Of a stretch of 64,000 bases of DNA, positions 32,385-44,382 are shown piece by piece. Origin of the DNA: Linderina pennispora (taxonomy: Eukaryota; Kickxellomycota; Kickxellomycetes; Kickxellales; Kickxellaceae); assembly GCF_002104995.1 (NCBI RefSeq), contig NW_024468262.1, positions 124,001 through 188,000 of the forward strand, written 5' to 3'. Positions within the stretch are counted from its first letter, which is position 1. Every line of letters starts with the position of its first letter. A program made the position numbers and the translations under genes. A model generated the notes under the pieces. It was given only the letters and a program-made list of their open reading frames with translations, was not told the origin of the DNA and ran no database searches.

Positions 32385-33442
32385 ATGGCCCTCCGTCTTG
32401 CCTCGAAGAACCTTCCTGGTACGCATTGAGAATCGTGGATTTCGAGATAAAGGCATTGTGGAAAAAGCGAGAGTCAGGCTTCGAATTGGCACTAAACACA
32501 TCCATTTGTTTTTTTATTTCGTCTGTAGCTCTTGCCCAGCGTGCCGTCGCCATGCGCGTCTCGCCGGCTGCCTTCAACGCCATCAGGTAAGGGAGAAGCG
32601 CTCAATTGGGGCTGTGCGAGATTTGGGAAGGGGAGCGGAGCGGAGCGGATTTACCGACAGCAGGGAAAGAGAGGACACTAACAAAAAGCAGCGGCATCTT
32701 CCTCATGCATATCCTTGTGTAGGGCCTACTCCACCGAGAAGGAGGGTATGTACAAAAGCATGTCGCGCATATCAGGCTGTTGTCGACAAAGTAGCACACT
32801 GCACGGCACTCATATTCTGGAAGCATTTTTGTAGGACGTGTTGCCCCGGCTGACAAGGCCAACAGCATCATCGACATGTTCCCTGGCGAGTCGCTGGTGG
32901 CCAAGACCGGCTACCTGGCCGGCGCCACCGGTCTGACGGCGCTTCTGATCGCGAAGGAGATCTACGTGGTCAACGAGGAGACGATTCTGCTGGTCGCGTT
33001 TGGCTCGATCCTGGCGGTGCTGTACAAGGTGATCAAGGAGCCGTACAAGAGCTGGGCGGACTCGCAGCTGCAGGCGATCCAGGACCTGCTTGTGAACGCG
33101 CGCAGCGAGCACAAGTCGGCGGTGCTGGAGCAGATCGAGGCCAAGTCGAAGCTCAAGGACATTGTGTCGTACACCAAGAGCCTGTTTGGCATGTCCAAGG
33201 AGATCGCGACGATGAACGCCGAGGCGTTTGAGCTGCAGCAGAAGGTTGCGCTGAACAGCGAGATCAAGTCGGTGCTGGACTCGTGGGTGCGCTACGAGAG
33301 CTCGGTGCGCGAGAACGAGCAGAAGGCGCTGGCCGAGAACGTCATCAACAAGGTGCGCAGCCAGCTGGCCAGCCCCAAGACCCAGGACGAGATCATTGCT
33401 CAGTGCCTGCGCGACATCCAGGCCATTGCCAAGGCCAACTAA
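32385..33442 (+). CDS. ATP4: Mitochondrial ATP synthase subunit b (subunit 4), four exons
   Basis: Exons 32385-32418, 32529-32586, 32723-32745 and 32835-33442 join in frame with GT-AG introns of 110, 136 and 89 bp, giving 240 aa. The N-terminus (MALRLASKNLPALAQRAVAM, then AYSTEKE) is a mitochondrial presequence. The mature part begins with two membrane segments around GYLAGATGLTALLIAKEIY and [18 protein letters not shown], then a long charged helix forming the peripheral stalk that holds F1 still against the rotor. Length and layout match fungal Atp4. The three 5' introns are packed into 450 bp while the large last exon is uninterrupted. Confidence 0.95.
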
Positions 33443-33516
33443 GACCTTTCATTTTGTTTTCGTTTAACCTCATACTAGCGAGCTGGCAAAGGTTTTTTGT
33501 TGTTTTTTACATGAAA

Positions 33517-34713
33517 TCAGTGAAGCTCTTTGCCCAAGGCCTCCAGCGCCTGCTTGTACTCGTCGTTGTCGGTCCCTGGCCACGCGCGCAGCCTCGGCTC
33601 TGACCCATGGGCGGAGGGCAGCTGGCAGCGAGCATGTGAGCGGGTGCTGGTGCTTGATACGCAGCAGCGCGGTAGCATACGCGAGCCGGCGCTCGTCGGT
33701 CGCCTGGCGCTCGCTGCTTTCATCCAAAGACTCCATATCGTCGGTGAGGCGACCGGCAAGGTCCGAGCACCAGACGGCGGCCTGCTGGGCAGCCAGATCC
33801 ACAGCATCCTGCGACTGGTGGGGGTTGAACTCGGGCGTAAACAGGTCCTCGACAAACCTGGCAATCCTTATATCCAGCTTATGCGCGTCCCTGCCTTCGC
33901 CATGCGGACGCACCATAGCCAGTGTGCGCAGCCCGCCTTGCTCGCCAAACTGCTCTAGCGCACCCTGATGGCCGCGCACCAGCGCCGACAACGCGTAGAT
34001 GTGCTTTGATGCGGCCTTGGCATTGGACTCTGAGGCCAAAATGCGCAGTAGGCGTGGCAGAACACCGGCGTTTACAGCAACCGTCTGCAGTTTGTCGTTG
34101 TTCTGCACAGTAGAGCCCAAAACAGTTGATGCCAGCTGGCGGATACGCGGCGGCCACGGCTGCAGGCCCTTGTGCAGCGAGGGACTGGCCAATGTGAGCA
34201 ATGCCGGTAACGCCATCGGGTCCCTGGCCAGCCGCTCCGCCTTGTGCGAATCATGCATGAGATCCTCGAGCTCGTCCAGGGCTGCAATCGCCGCGTCCTC
34301 GGTCACGTAGTTCATCTGCCTATCGGCCAGCATAACCACCTGGTCCAGCCGCTGCTTCACCTCGTCGCTGCTCATCTGACCCATCCGCACCGGCTCTGCC
34401 GTGAATTCTTCCTGCGGCGGCTCCGGGACAACTGCAAGGGCGTGGCGGTCGTCAGCCTTCGATTATTTTGGCCTTTTTCAGACCCGTCGCCATGTCGATT
34501 TGCACGTGCAGGCCTGCCGGGATATTCCTGGCCGGGCAGGACTACTTGGAAGTCGGCCGTGGGCTCGAACACCTTGGGGTAGCACACCTGCGTGCCGTTG
34601 CGGGTTGGGGCGCAGACGGTGTCGCCGGTGACGGTGTAGTGGGCGTTGGGCGCAATGTCGTGGGCCAGAGCGGGCGCCAGCAGGGCCAGGCAGAGGAGAC
34701 TGATACGGACCAT
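33517..34713 (-). CDS. SIL1: SIL1, ER nucleotide-exchange factor for BiP; three frame breaks
   Basis: Starts at ATG 34713 with a signal peptide (MVRISLLCLALLAPALA). The Sil1 signature follows: CYPKVFEPTADFQVVLPGQE, then (next frame) IPAGLHVQIDMATGLKKAKI. Armadillo-like helices then run to about 33600 (ALDELEDLMHDSHKAERL, LASTVLGSTVQNNDKLQTV, HIYALSALVRGHQGALEQFG). Sil1 releases ADP from Kar2/BiP in the ER lumen. Frame switches near 34535, 34455 and 33580 each look like one extra base. The last segment ends ALEALGKELH; this is not a standard HDEL-type retrieval signal, although KEL-like. The call is secure from the combined segments even though no single frame covers it. Confidence 0.88.
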
Positions 34714-35061
34714 CGTTAGTAAAGAGCTTGTTTTGCTAATAGTACAAATAGGGAATAGAGGAGAATAGGCGTAGGCAACGTTATTTCAGAGCGGAGGAGA
34801 GAAGCGCTATCGAGTGCTTATGAAGGCGGCCGAGCTGACACGGATATCTTTCCACTCGAAATCCCCTTCGTGTCACGTTGGATGATCGAGACCCGTGGCC
34901 CAATGGCATCACACCACTTCATGGGAAATTCGTGCCCCTGATCGCAATGAGGGTTGAAGCAGCCATAAAAAAATTTTTACCAGGCTTCCCCTTCTTTTTC
35001 GCTTTTCCATATCTTTTTTTGTTAATTTCCACCGCATTCACTTTTTGTACAAAGCACAACC

Positions 35062-35298
35062 ATGGGTAACGGGGCCAAGGCACAGATGAAGCGCGAGCGC
35101 AACAGCAAGAACGCGGGCGGCAACAAGAACAGCCAGCTGGAGGTCAACAAGAAGGCTATGAACGTGATCTGCCAGGTGTGCCGCACGTCGTTCCTGTGCA
35201 CCATCTCGATCAAGGCGCTCGAGGAGCACTGCGAGAACAAGCACGGCAAGAGCGTCAAGGAGTGCTTCCCGGGATTCGAGCCCATCCACAAGAAATAG
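35062..35298 (+). CDS. Small 4F5/C2H2 zinc-finger protein (ZNF706 / At2g23090-like)
   Basis: 78 aa. A Lys/Asn/Gly-rich N-terminal 4F5-type stretch (MGNGAKAQMKRERNSKN...KNSQLEV) is followed by one C2H2 finger, CQVC-x(16)-HCENKH, and the closing CFPGF motif typical of the ZNF706/At2g23090 family. These are small, conserved, probably nucleic-acid- or ribosome-associated proteins whose exact role is poorly defined. Single exon with T-rich leader; divergent from SIL1 across about 350 bp. Confidence 0.88.
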   Translation: MGNGAKAQMKRERNSKNAGGNKNSQLEVNKKAMNVICQVCRTSFLCTISIKALEEHCENKHGKSVKECFPGFEPIHKK

Positions 35299-35366
35299 TA
35301 AAGCTTCAGGTCTACCCAATACATCAGGGTCAACTGTTATTTCCTCCCAAAAATGTCGATGATGTG

Positions 35367-37044
35367 CTAGTAATTTTTGGTATCAAAGTCCTCGTCGGCC
35401 ATGTATGAGGCGACGACAGTGCGGTCGGCGAACTTGCGGCCGGCCAGAGCACGCAGAGCCGTAGTGGCCTCATCGACGGCTGCGAAACTTGACAAAGATC
35501 TTGCCGACACCCTGGCACGTCCTGGTCGGGGCTGGGGCGTGGGATCACGAGCTCAGCAATAGCCCCGAACTTTTGGCACTCGTCGCGCACGTCCTCGACA
35601 ATGTCGGCATACTCGTCTGGATCGGCCAGCTCGGCGGCCGTGACCATGTTGAGCAGCTGGATGATCTGCGTGGGGTGCGCGTCAGGTGCGGCTGGCGGCA
35701 TCACCGGCGGTGCGTAGTCAAGCTGAACTGGCTGGGGCGGCGCGTGAGCCGAGCGGGCGCCGATGCTTGCGCGCTGCACCAACCAGGCGGCGGTCACCCA
35801 GCGCCATGCCATTGAGGCCCTCGCAGGCAATGTCGGTGAGGCTGGGGTCGGCGTACTCGCAGAAGGCAAAGCCTCGCGAGGCCTGCGTCACGCTGTCCTT
35901 GACCAGGTTGAATGCACGCAGCTCGCCGAACGCACGCAGCAGCTCCATGACCTGCTCCTCGGTGAGATACGTGGGCAAGGCCGCCAACATAGATCTTGTT
36001 GGGCGAGTCGGGCACGCTGGCCGACAGCACGCCGGGCAGCCCCAGCGCAGGGCGCGGCGGCTCGGCCTGGCCCTCGGGCGGAATGTAGTCCTTGGGGCGG
36101 CGGATTTTGAGCTTCTGGCCCTGCAGCACCACGCCATCCATGCCCATCGCCTGCGTCGCCTGCTCTGCATCGCGCAGCTCCACAAACGCATAGTTCTTGT
36201 CGTGGCTGATCTGGATGTTGACCACCGGCAGCTCGTGCGCTGGCGCTATGCCCAGCTGCACCAGCAGCCCATTGAAGAACCCGGCAATCGCGTCCTCGTC
36301 GATGGCCAGCGGAATGTTGCCTACGTAGATCCGCCGCGCCTGCCGCGACGCCGTGCTGGGGAACTCGCGCTCTCCACGGCTGCTGGGCCGGAACCGCGCG
36401 TTCTCCTCGCGGTGCGTGTGCTCAAACAGCACCGACGGATTGAACGACGCCACGTTGCGCGACCCCACCGCCTGCCCTGGCGGCGGAAACACTCCCGATG
36501 CCTTGGCCTCGGCCGCCGACACATGCTCGAATCCCGCCGGCGCCTGGTCCCACGCGCTCAGCTTCTTCGGCCGCAGGTGCAGTGGAACCACCTCCCGACT
36601 GCGGCTGCGGCTGCGGCTGCGTCGCGACCGGTACCGGTGCCGTTCGCCGCTGCGCGACCGCCGCCGATACGACTGGTCCCGCGACCGATCGTGCCGGCTG
36701 CTGCGACGGTAGTCCCGCCGTCTCTCGTAGTCGTACGAGTCGCCGCGCTGGCTGCTGCGCCGTGGCATGTCGCGCGCTTCGGCTCCCTTCCGCATCAGCG
36801 TCTGCCCCATGTTCTTCAGGAACGAATCCGCCATCGTCTCTACAAGGCTTGGTCAACTTTAGTCTCCTACTCGTATCTTCACTCTACATGCCGGCACACC
36901 CAAGCTGCTATCCTTACCTGATGACTTGCCCGGCTCGCGTCTTCTGTCGCGTGGCGATATCTCATTCCGCTCCTCGGTGCTATCGCCTACACGCGGAATA
37001 GAGTCGTGTTTAGAACCACCTGCGTGCTCTGAACTGTCTGCCAT
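35367..37044 (-). CDS. U2AF2: U2AF large subunit (U2AF65/Prp2), one intron, frame breaks
   Basis: Exon 1 (36918-37044, MADSSEHAGG...PGKSS) joins exon 2 at 36839 across a 78-bp intron, giving ...SSETMADSFLKNMGQ. Starting at the inner ATG 36834 is the alternative. An Arg/Ser domain follows, then RRM1 (RRIYVGNIPLAI...), RRM2 (NKIYVGGLPTYL by frame switch near 36000, TEEQVMELLRAFGELRAF) and a C-terminal UHM-type RRM (IIQLLNMVTAAELADPDEY...ALAGRKFADRTVVASY) ending at 35367. The protein binds the 3' splice-site pyrimidine tract and recruits U2 snRNP. Frame breaks lie near 36000, 35800 and 35510. The UHM keeps the residues that bind SF1. Confidence 0.9.
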
Positions 37045-37294
37045 GGAATAGAGGTATCAAATCGCCCAGCAACGCACACGCCAGCAAGCTGCTTCGTGAT
37101 AATGACCTAGAGAAAAATGTCGACAGCTGAGTAGTGTCCTCAGCCGCTAAAAAAATAAGCTTGTAAAAACAAAAAAAAGTATAGGGAAAAAAGCGCTGAA
37201 TTCGAGGACGAGGCACTCCAACAAAAAGCAAGACTCCAGCTTCACCACACGCGCACCGTATCCTGGCTCTTACAGCTTTTATTGATCCACTTAA

Positions 37295-37990
37295 TTAGCA
37301 CAGATCCAGATCACGTCGGTACGCCACCATTGCCTCCACCCGGTGCGCATCGGTCGAGAACGAGCCGCAGCCTGACCTGCTCCGCATTCTTGATGTGCAG
37401 CGGGTCCGAGTCCGGTCCACGTCGTCGGCACCTCAGCATCCTTGTCCGCATACACCAGGATATTGAACGTGCACTTGTCCTCGATAACTGGCAAGAACGA
37501 CACGCTGGCTGCAATCTGCCGGAAAATCGCCTGGATCTCCATCTGCAGCGCCTTGTCCGACTTGGCTGGCTTTGCCTTCCCTCCCTCCTCGTCCTCCACC
37601 AGCTGGATGTCGAACTGCCAGCGCTCGAGCGTCTCGCGCGTCTCGCATGTGTTGATGGCAAGCACCAGCTTGTTGATCTTGCCTGCCTCTAGCCATTCCT
37701 GCACCGACTCCATGATCTGCTTCAGGTACTGCTGCACCTGCGTGTCGTTCGAAACCCACACGTCGATGCCGTATTTTTTCGTCGTCTTAAAGTCCTCCAT
37801 TGGGTAGATTCCGCGCTGGAATAGGATACTGCTTATGCCATACACTACAGCGTTGATACTGTTTGAGTACCTGGGGAAAAAAGCGATCCAAAGTGACTTG
37901 TTTATATGACTTACGAAAAAACTCAGTGACAATGCGCGCCGACCCCTTGAGTGTAATCTTGCCCTTTGTGAGTTGCAGCTGCTGCGACAT
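37295..37990 (-). CDS. MAD2: Mad2 spindle-checkpoint protein (HORMA domain), one intron, frame breaks
   Basis: Exon 1 (37915-37990, MSQQLQLTKGKITLKGSARIV) and exon 2 (37295-37870) flank a 44-bp intron (GTAAGT...CCCCAG). The phases are off by one at the junction, most simply explained by a base missing from the T run at the end of exon 1. HORMA hallmarks: INAVVYGISSILFQRGIYP, ETLERWQFDIQLVEDEE and SFLPVIEDKCTFNILVYADK. The safety-belt C-terminus is reached through two frame switches near 37400 and 37355 (DSDPLHIKNAEQVRLR, then SFSTDAHRVEAMVAYR). Mad2 binds Mad1/Cdc20 at unattached kinetochores and inhibits the APC/C; the gene for the APC/C subunit Apc2 also lies in this window. Confidence 0.93.
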
Positions 37991-38298
37991 TCTTTTGCAA
38001 TACTGGTACTAGGAGGCGAGTGTGTTGTTGGGTATATTATATTCAGCCCCATCAAAAAGGCAGTCAGCTGCACAGATATGTGTGGTTATGCCAATATGCA
38101 ATTATGGTAGATCTTCATTTGAGTGACAATACGCTATTGTTTTCTATACCTCCTTCATTCAAATGCTAGTGAGTCCCATTTCCTTCGTCTGCTAACATTA
38201 GCTTTTAAATGGCCCTCTCTCCTGCTGCATTGATCGCTGGACTGCCTTTCCACCTTTCATAGCACCCTTCTGCTGGATTTTACTCTTCTTTTGTGACC

Positions 38299-40164
38299 AT
38301 GGTCTTCTTCTCTCGCCCAACGCTTGCCTATGCTCATCTTGTCAAAGATATTTGGATATCTGCCAACACACACCTACTTTTTCGGCCATGGCCGCTTTTT
38401 TGCAAGCATGTGCCGGTCGTGGAGAGAGGCATGCCTTGCTTGCATTTTCAAATCGGTTGAAGTAAACACCGAAGCAAAGTCTCTTGCTACCGCCGCCTTG
38501 CAGTTCGGATATGGAGATTTGGTCAAGCACGCAAGAATAGACTTCAGCTCTGAAGATATATTTGAGGGCCTAGCGTTAACTGTGCTGACCTCAGGGCCAT
38601 TCAAAGATGGAGTGTTTCCATTTGTCCATGAAACTTGAATCTAGTATAGAAGCGCGGTCTTCAGCTATTGCAGAGGACACAAGTGGATTCGCTGAAAATG
38701 GCCGCAAGGTTTTGCGCCGAGGTCCGCCGCATGTTTACCAGCTACAACTTTCATAAACGCTATGTTCTTGGGGCATTTCTTTGACATTCAACTGGTCCGT
38801 TTTCGCAGAGGATATATTGCACAGACTTGACTCAAGGTGTACGGTCTTTGTATGTACATGGTGCAGACCTGTCGACCCTTTCTAACATCTTTCCGAATGC
38901 GTGTTCCTTGCAAGGCTATAGACACCCGGGTATTTGACCTGACACCGTATCACATCGAGATAGTCCAACGCAATGCCCCAGTATTGCAAAGACTGCGCGT
39001 GGTTCTTGATAGACCCGAAACATTCCGTCAGCTTGTGCTTCGTGGCGACGGTATGCCCATCGTTTTCCCATGCCTGCGCACACTCAAAATGAACAGCCCT
39101 GAATCGACAGCTGCTGCTCAATCATCAGTGGATGCTTCGCCCAGCGGGGCGATTTTCCCAGAACTCGAGCTCCTTTACTTGAATATGAGATATCCGTTTG
39201 AGAACGATGTTCTATTCCGCGGCAACAAGAACTCACTGCGGCTTCCTGAAAATACTGGTTTCAGAACAAATTCTCAGTATGCTTGCCCACTTTGACGTAT
39301 TCGCAGAGCGGATTTACAGCACTAAGCCAGGTTAGGCTGGATGTATCCGTCCTTTTGACGATGTGCCAATATCCAGCAGAAATGCTGTCTATGTTATCAA
39401 TGAACTCTGCGCCGTGCCAACTGTGTTCCTTAACAGCGAGTTCATGTGCACGTTCGACGCAAGCCAGCTGAATTTTGATGGAATGATTCCAAGGGTCACG
39501 GTACTGAACGCGTGTAGTTTGAGGATGTACTGTAGAGCATCTGGTCATGCTTATCAAGTCCCTTCCACGTCTCAGGAAACTCCATAATGTCTTGTCTTGG
39601 CTCTGCAGCATTGCAGGTTGATTCAGACCAGCTGCACGCCAGTTGCACTGGACACTGCCACGTGGCAGCCTCGGAGCCTAAGCCCGGGTCGCGGAAACAG
39701 GACCATGGCAGAATTGCTTGCAGCTGCCGAGAGACGGACTAGGAGGGGCCAGGACAAAGTTATCCGGATTTTTAGATGCGCATGCTGAGTATGTATTCCA
39801 GACCATGAGCGATACCGGAATTCAGTTGGCCAGCAGTCCCCCAATCTCGCAGAACCTTGTGGACCTTGATGTCATCATAGATAGCCCAGGCAGCCATCTT
39901 CAGTATTTCAGGTTTGTTATTATCTTTGCTCTGTTGTGTCCCACCGTCCAGCACTTCAGATTCCAATCGTTTGGCAACAACCAACTTTTGCCGCGCTCAG
40001 AGATTGTTTCGCTCCAAGAGTTTAAACGCTTTGTCTCTGAGCTGGAACAGGAGCATGCTTCTATAAGTAGGGCCGACTTCACCTTAATAAATGCTTGTTC
40101 AAGAATTTTGCTAATTGCATTCCTAGATCAGATGTACTATATGTCACATCCAAACAATACATGA
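38299..40164 (+). CDS. Second F-box/LRR-like protein, broken; possibly pseudogene
   Basis: An F-box-like start (LPMLILSKIFGYL...FFASMCRSWREACLACIFKSV, from about 38324) is followed by leucine-rich segments in changing frames: ITPYHIEIVQRNAP-type sequence with VFPCLRTLKMNSPES and FPELELLYLNMRYPFENDVL (38840-39290), IPRVTVLNACSL (39480), and LVDLDVIIDSPGSHLQYF...VSLQEFKRFVSELE (39850-40060). The first ATG in good context (38299) is one base out of frame with the F-box. Composition is more AT-rich than in the housekeeping genes. The pattern matches Kickxellomycotina F-box-like families; decay and sequencing indels cannot be separated. Confidence 0.5.
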
Positions 40165-40632
40165 AGGTAATGTAGCTGGAGCGTATAATAAGCCGTGTAC
40201 AAATCCGCAATGTTTATTGCAATCCTTGGATGCACTTTGGTGCATTCTAGTGGGTATTGTACTAGGCTTTCAACTTGATGTTAATGTATCCAATTGTTTT
40301 TGTTGTGTCTCGGGTACGATACACTTGGATAGACCAGTCTCCTGCGACTGTCTGGAATACGTTTACTCTCCAGGCACCTTTCCACGGGGTATATTGAACC
40401 TACAAAATGTGCTGTATGAATGATGGAAGGAAGAATCTCCAGGATGAAAGGGGCGGGTGCCCTGTCTAAGTAGTGGGGCTGATCGTCCTGGAATAGTACG
40501 AATGGGTATTTTGGCCTTAAGCGTTTTTGATCCATGGGTTCCTGAAATGCAGAAGCGCAAGACAAAGCTTTATGCGGGATGTTTTATCGAGGCATATATA
40601 AAAATGAATAAAAACAACTACTTTGAAAATGT

Positions 40633-43600
40633 TCACCACACGTCCTCCACGTACCGACCGGCTGCGACCAGGTCAGCAAGATACTTGCTCGCATCGTCGG
40701 AAGAGAGCCGGCCGTGGGTCTGGAATATGTCAAGCATGGTGCTGACAACGTCCTTGGCTAGCTTGCTTGCAGAGCCGCACACGTAAACCTGTGCTTTCTG
40801 GACTGTCCAGCAGGATCCCAGATCTTGGCACCATCGGCAGAAATGTGGTGCTGCACATACTTGCGCTCACTACCAACACGCGAAAACGCAGGCTGTAGCT
40901 TGGCCAGTGTGCCGCTCTGGATATATTGCTCGAAGCTCGTCCTTGTAGAGGTAGTCGTACTCTGGGCTGCGGCAGCCAAAGTACAGCTGTGGCATCGCCA
41001 GTAACCTGCTTGCTTCATCTCTTGCAGGAAGCCGCGGAACGGCGCGACTCCAGTGCCAGCACCGATGAACAGGACTGGGATAGCAGATGAGGATGGCAGG
41101 TGGAAAGGCTTGCCTGAGCGGGAAGATGAGAAACCGAAAGACGAGAGCCAGACTCCAGTGATGCAAGGTGCTCAGTTGCCAGACCGCCATACGAGCGACT
41201 ATTGATGGTGTCATCAATAATCGCTAACCGAAAGATGTACTTCGTTTCCGACTACGGCCTGGCAACTGGCGATCGAGTAGCGACGAGGAGTCCATGGCCG
41301 ACACAAAGTGTAGAATCGACCCGAACGGAACCTGTCGCACAAGGGGGGCATAATGACGAAGCATATCTAGGACTGTGCGAGTCTGCGAAATGAACTCGCA
41401 CCAGCCAGGCGACTGCTTTCCCAGCGTATTGACATCGTCAGCCGCCTTGCGCAGGACATTGTACGCAGCATCGTCGCCAGCAACCTCGGCCAGCGCAACA
41501 ACCAGCTCGCGCGAGGGCGCCTCCTTCCAGTCACACAGGTACTGAAGTGTGTCAGAGACCGAGCATGTTGCTCCTTGGATAGCAGCGGCAGCCGAACGAC
41601 TGAAACGGGAAGCATTTGAAACCTGCTCGATTTGGAGTACGCTTGCTATATCCAATACCAAGGATTGCAGCAACCTCATGCACCACACCAGGCTTGTTGG
41701 CTGGGTACACGTTGAGATGGTCACCGGTCTGATACTGAATACCCGAGGACTGATCCAACACAATCTCGATGTGGCGAGTACTGCGGCCGCTCTTGCTGAC
41801 ATCTTGCAGCTCTTGGTTAATTTTGATGCTAGCATTCTCAGAAGCGATTCTGAACGGAGCCGCAGTGCTACCGACTAGGCTGATGTTGAATGGCAGCGAC
41901 TTTGGAGCTGAAACTACCTCGACGAGCCCTTCGGTGCCCGAGCCGTAGTGGTCAGTGACAAGTGCACAGATACGCAGAGACCACTGCAAGAAGTCCTCGT
42001 CCAGATCGTCATTAGAGTCGCCAAACTGGAATTCGCTCAGAGGAGTCGCACCAAGCATACCAAGACGCTTGTGGATATGGCGCGGGAACTTCTGGTATGT
42101 ACGCCAGAGTGAGTTGCCACATCCAAACACGACATAGTCGACACCGTGCAGTAGATCAGCCTGGCTTGTTCCATCGAGCGACTTGGCGAACTGGGTTGCG
42201 TTATCGGGCGGCAAGCCGTTGTAAGTGCTCGTGATCACGATGGCCAGGGTGCGCTTACCATCAGCGGCCTTGGCTGATAAGATATCCCAGTCGTCGAGCG
42301 CCTGGACAGATGTGTCCTCAAAGCCCATGCGCACAACCTGCTCGCTTAATTGTGCAGCGTATTCCTCGCTCACACCCATGTTGGACCCAAACAGGATTGA
42401 AACCCGCGGCAGCTCATCGGAATTTGTGACAGCAAACAGGAACACTGATCTTGCTGACGCTAGCGACCGCTGCTGTGGCATGCGTGGAATCCGAACTGAA
42501 GGTCTCGGCGCCAGGATCCGGGAAGTTGGTGCGCTCACATACAGTCATGGACAGGTCTCGAGGCCTCATCGAAAATCCTTTCGGGTCACGAATGACTTCC
42601 TTGTCATCGACACAGCGGAACTCATAGTTGGAGAGCAGACGAGCCAGGATAATGCGCATCTCGATCATGGCAAGTTGGAATCCGATGCAGCTGCGCTGAC
42701 CTGCCGAGAATGGCAACCAGGCGCCATCGGGGATCGACTTAATGTTCTCGTCTGAAAAAGCGGTCAGGGTTGAAGCGATGTGGGTCCTTGTAGATATTCC
42801 GGGTTCCTGTGCATCGACCACATGTTGATGGTAAACACCTGGCCGCGTTTGACTTGGAAGCCGCCTGGAACAACGCAATCCTTGGCACAGTACTTGTCGA
42901 TCGACGGGACAGGTGGATACAGGCGCAAGGTTTCCTTGATGACTTGCGTCAGGTACTTGAGCGAGTTCGCCTCCTTGACACTGATCGGCTTGACCAGGCT
43001 TGATTCCAGTATTGGCTAACTCTTGCAGAACGCGATGTTGGGCATGCGGGATTGCGGACGAGCAGATATAGCACCCACGATAGCGTCACAGCACTTGTCT
43101 CACTGCCAGCAATGCCCAGCGTGATGATTTGGTCGAAGATGTTGGCGTCGTCGAGTCCGACAAGGTTGCCGTCCTCATCAGGAGCACGCGCATTGAGCAT
43201 GAAGCCGAGCAGATCCTTCTTCATGTTGGTTGCATCAGCCGATGCCCGGCGCTCGTCAATAACCTCTTGAACAATACTGCGCATCACCTGCATCTGCTTC
43301 TTGTACTCGTAATAGCCGGGTGTTGGCAGCTTCTTCCAGTACGATGTCAAAAAGGCGCGCTTCGAGATTTCATCCAGACAGAATCCCATTGCGTGCAAGA
43401 ACGGGTGCTTTTCTGTGTGTGTCGGATCGAGCAGATGGAAGTCGTATCCGAAGCCGACACTGCCAATCGTCTGGAACGTCATGTTGGTAGTAAAGTCAAC
43501 AACAGTGAATGGCTCGTTCAGTCGGGAGCTGAGCCAGCTGGATGCGTCTTCGGCTATTGTGAGCATATCCTTGCTGTATAGTTTCATAGCGCTGGCAGAG

Positions 43601-44263
43601 AAGGCTGGCAGGAGAAGTTGGTGTGCAAGCTGCCACGCAGGATCAGACTGCAGTCGTTGTGAATAGCCCCTTTCCGCCGAAGTTCCTGCAGCTCAGCAAA
43701 CGGCTGCTCCTCAGCACGCTTGAAAAAGTACTCGCTCTCATACATAGTCGCCCTTGCTACAGCTGGGTCGCAGGACATATACATCTTCTGGCTGAACAGG
43801 TGGAACTGAACGGTGTCGCCATGAGAATCGTGCATGCTGTCCATCGCCTCAAGGATGTTGCGCATAAATTGAGGCGCGGTACCAACAAGCGGGTATCCGG
43901 ATATCAAGGGTGCCTCTCGGATAGCAATTGACCTCGTCAAGAATGCGACCTTGCAGGTAGATAGATGACCGATGCTCTCAATAACCTTGCCATTGATATC
44001 CTCGAAGTTGGATTGCCTCAGGAACGAATCAATGCACCGGGGCTGCGCTTTCGCGATTGACTGGCGGAAGTTGGACAGATCGGCATCGGCGAGGGTGGTG
44101 GAGACGATGAAGCCATCCGTCTCGGGCACCTTCCCCTTCTCAACGACAATAGCATACACAGGTCTGCAGGCTAGTATTGGGATCTGCGGAGGCGCTGGAG
44201 ACGGCCGCAGGGCATGACGAGGCGTTGACAGATGCCATAGGGCATTTACTGTTGGAAAGCATG
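40633..44263 (-). CDS. Self-sufficient P450 (CYP505-like P450-reductase fusion), frame breaks
   Basis: Likely start ATG 44263 (MLSNSKCPMASVN), 112 bp below a TATA box. The P450 half contains the I-helix IAGSETSAVTLSW near 43100 and the heme loop PFSAGQRSCIGF near 42700, with the Cys ligand present. It is fused to a reductase: flavodoxin FMN loop VSILFGSNMGVSEEYA near 42370, GCGNSLW near 42110, FAD-binding YQTGDHLNVYP near 41700, and an NADPH domain ending in LADLVAAGRYVEDVW at 40633. Such enzymes hydroxylate fatty acids at sub-terminal carbons without a separate reductase. Span is about 1,200 codons, slightly longer than typical (about 1,060). Frame switches near 44160, 43590, 43010, 42870, 42420, 41610, 41240 and others. 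A divergent N-terminus of roughly 60 extra residues is visible. Confidence 0.85.
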
Positions 44264-44374
44264 GCTGGCTGATGGAGGCTGTGTATAGTCGAAGTAGGTA
44301 TGTAGCGATGTAGCGATGTAGCGGATGAATAATTGACTGGACTGTCTGCAGGTGGGTGTGCGCATAGACACAGC

Positions 44375-44382
44375 TATTTATA
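44375..44382 (-). promoter_or_regulatory. TATA box of the P450-reductase gene
   Basis: TATAAATA on the minus strand, 112 bp before the proposed ATG 44263. It supports placing the start there rather than at upstream in-frame codons. Confidence 0.55.
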
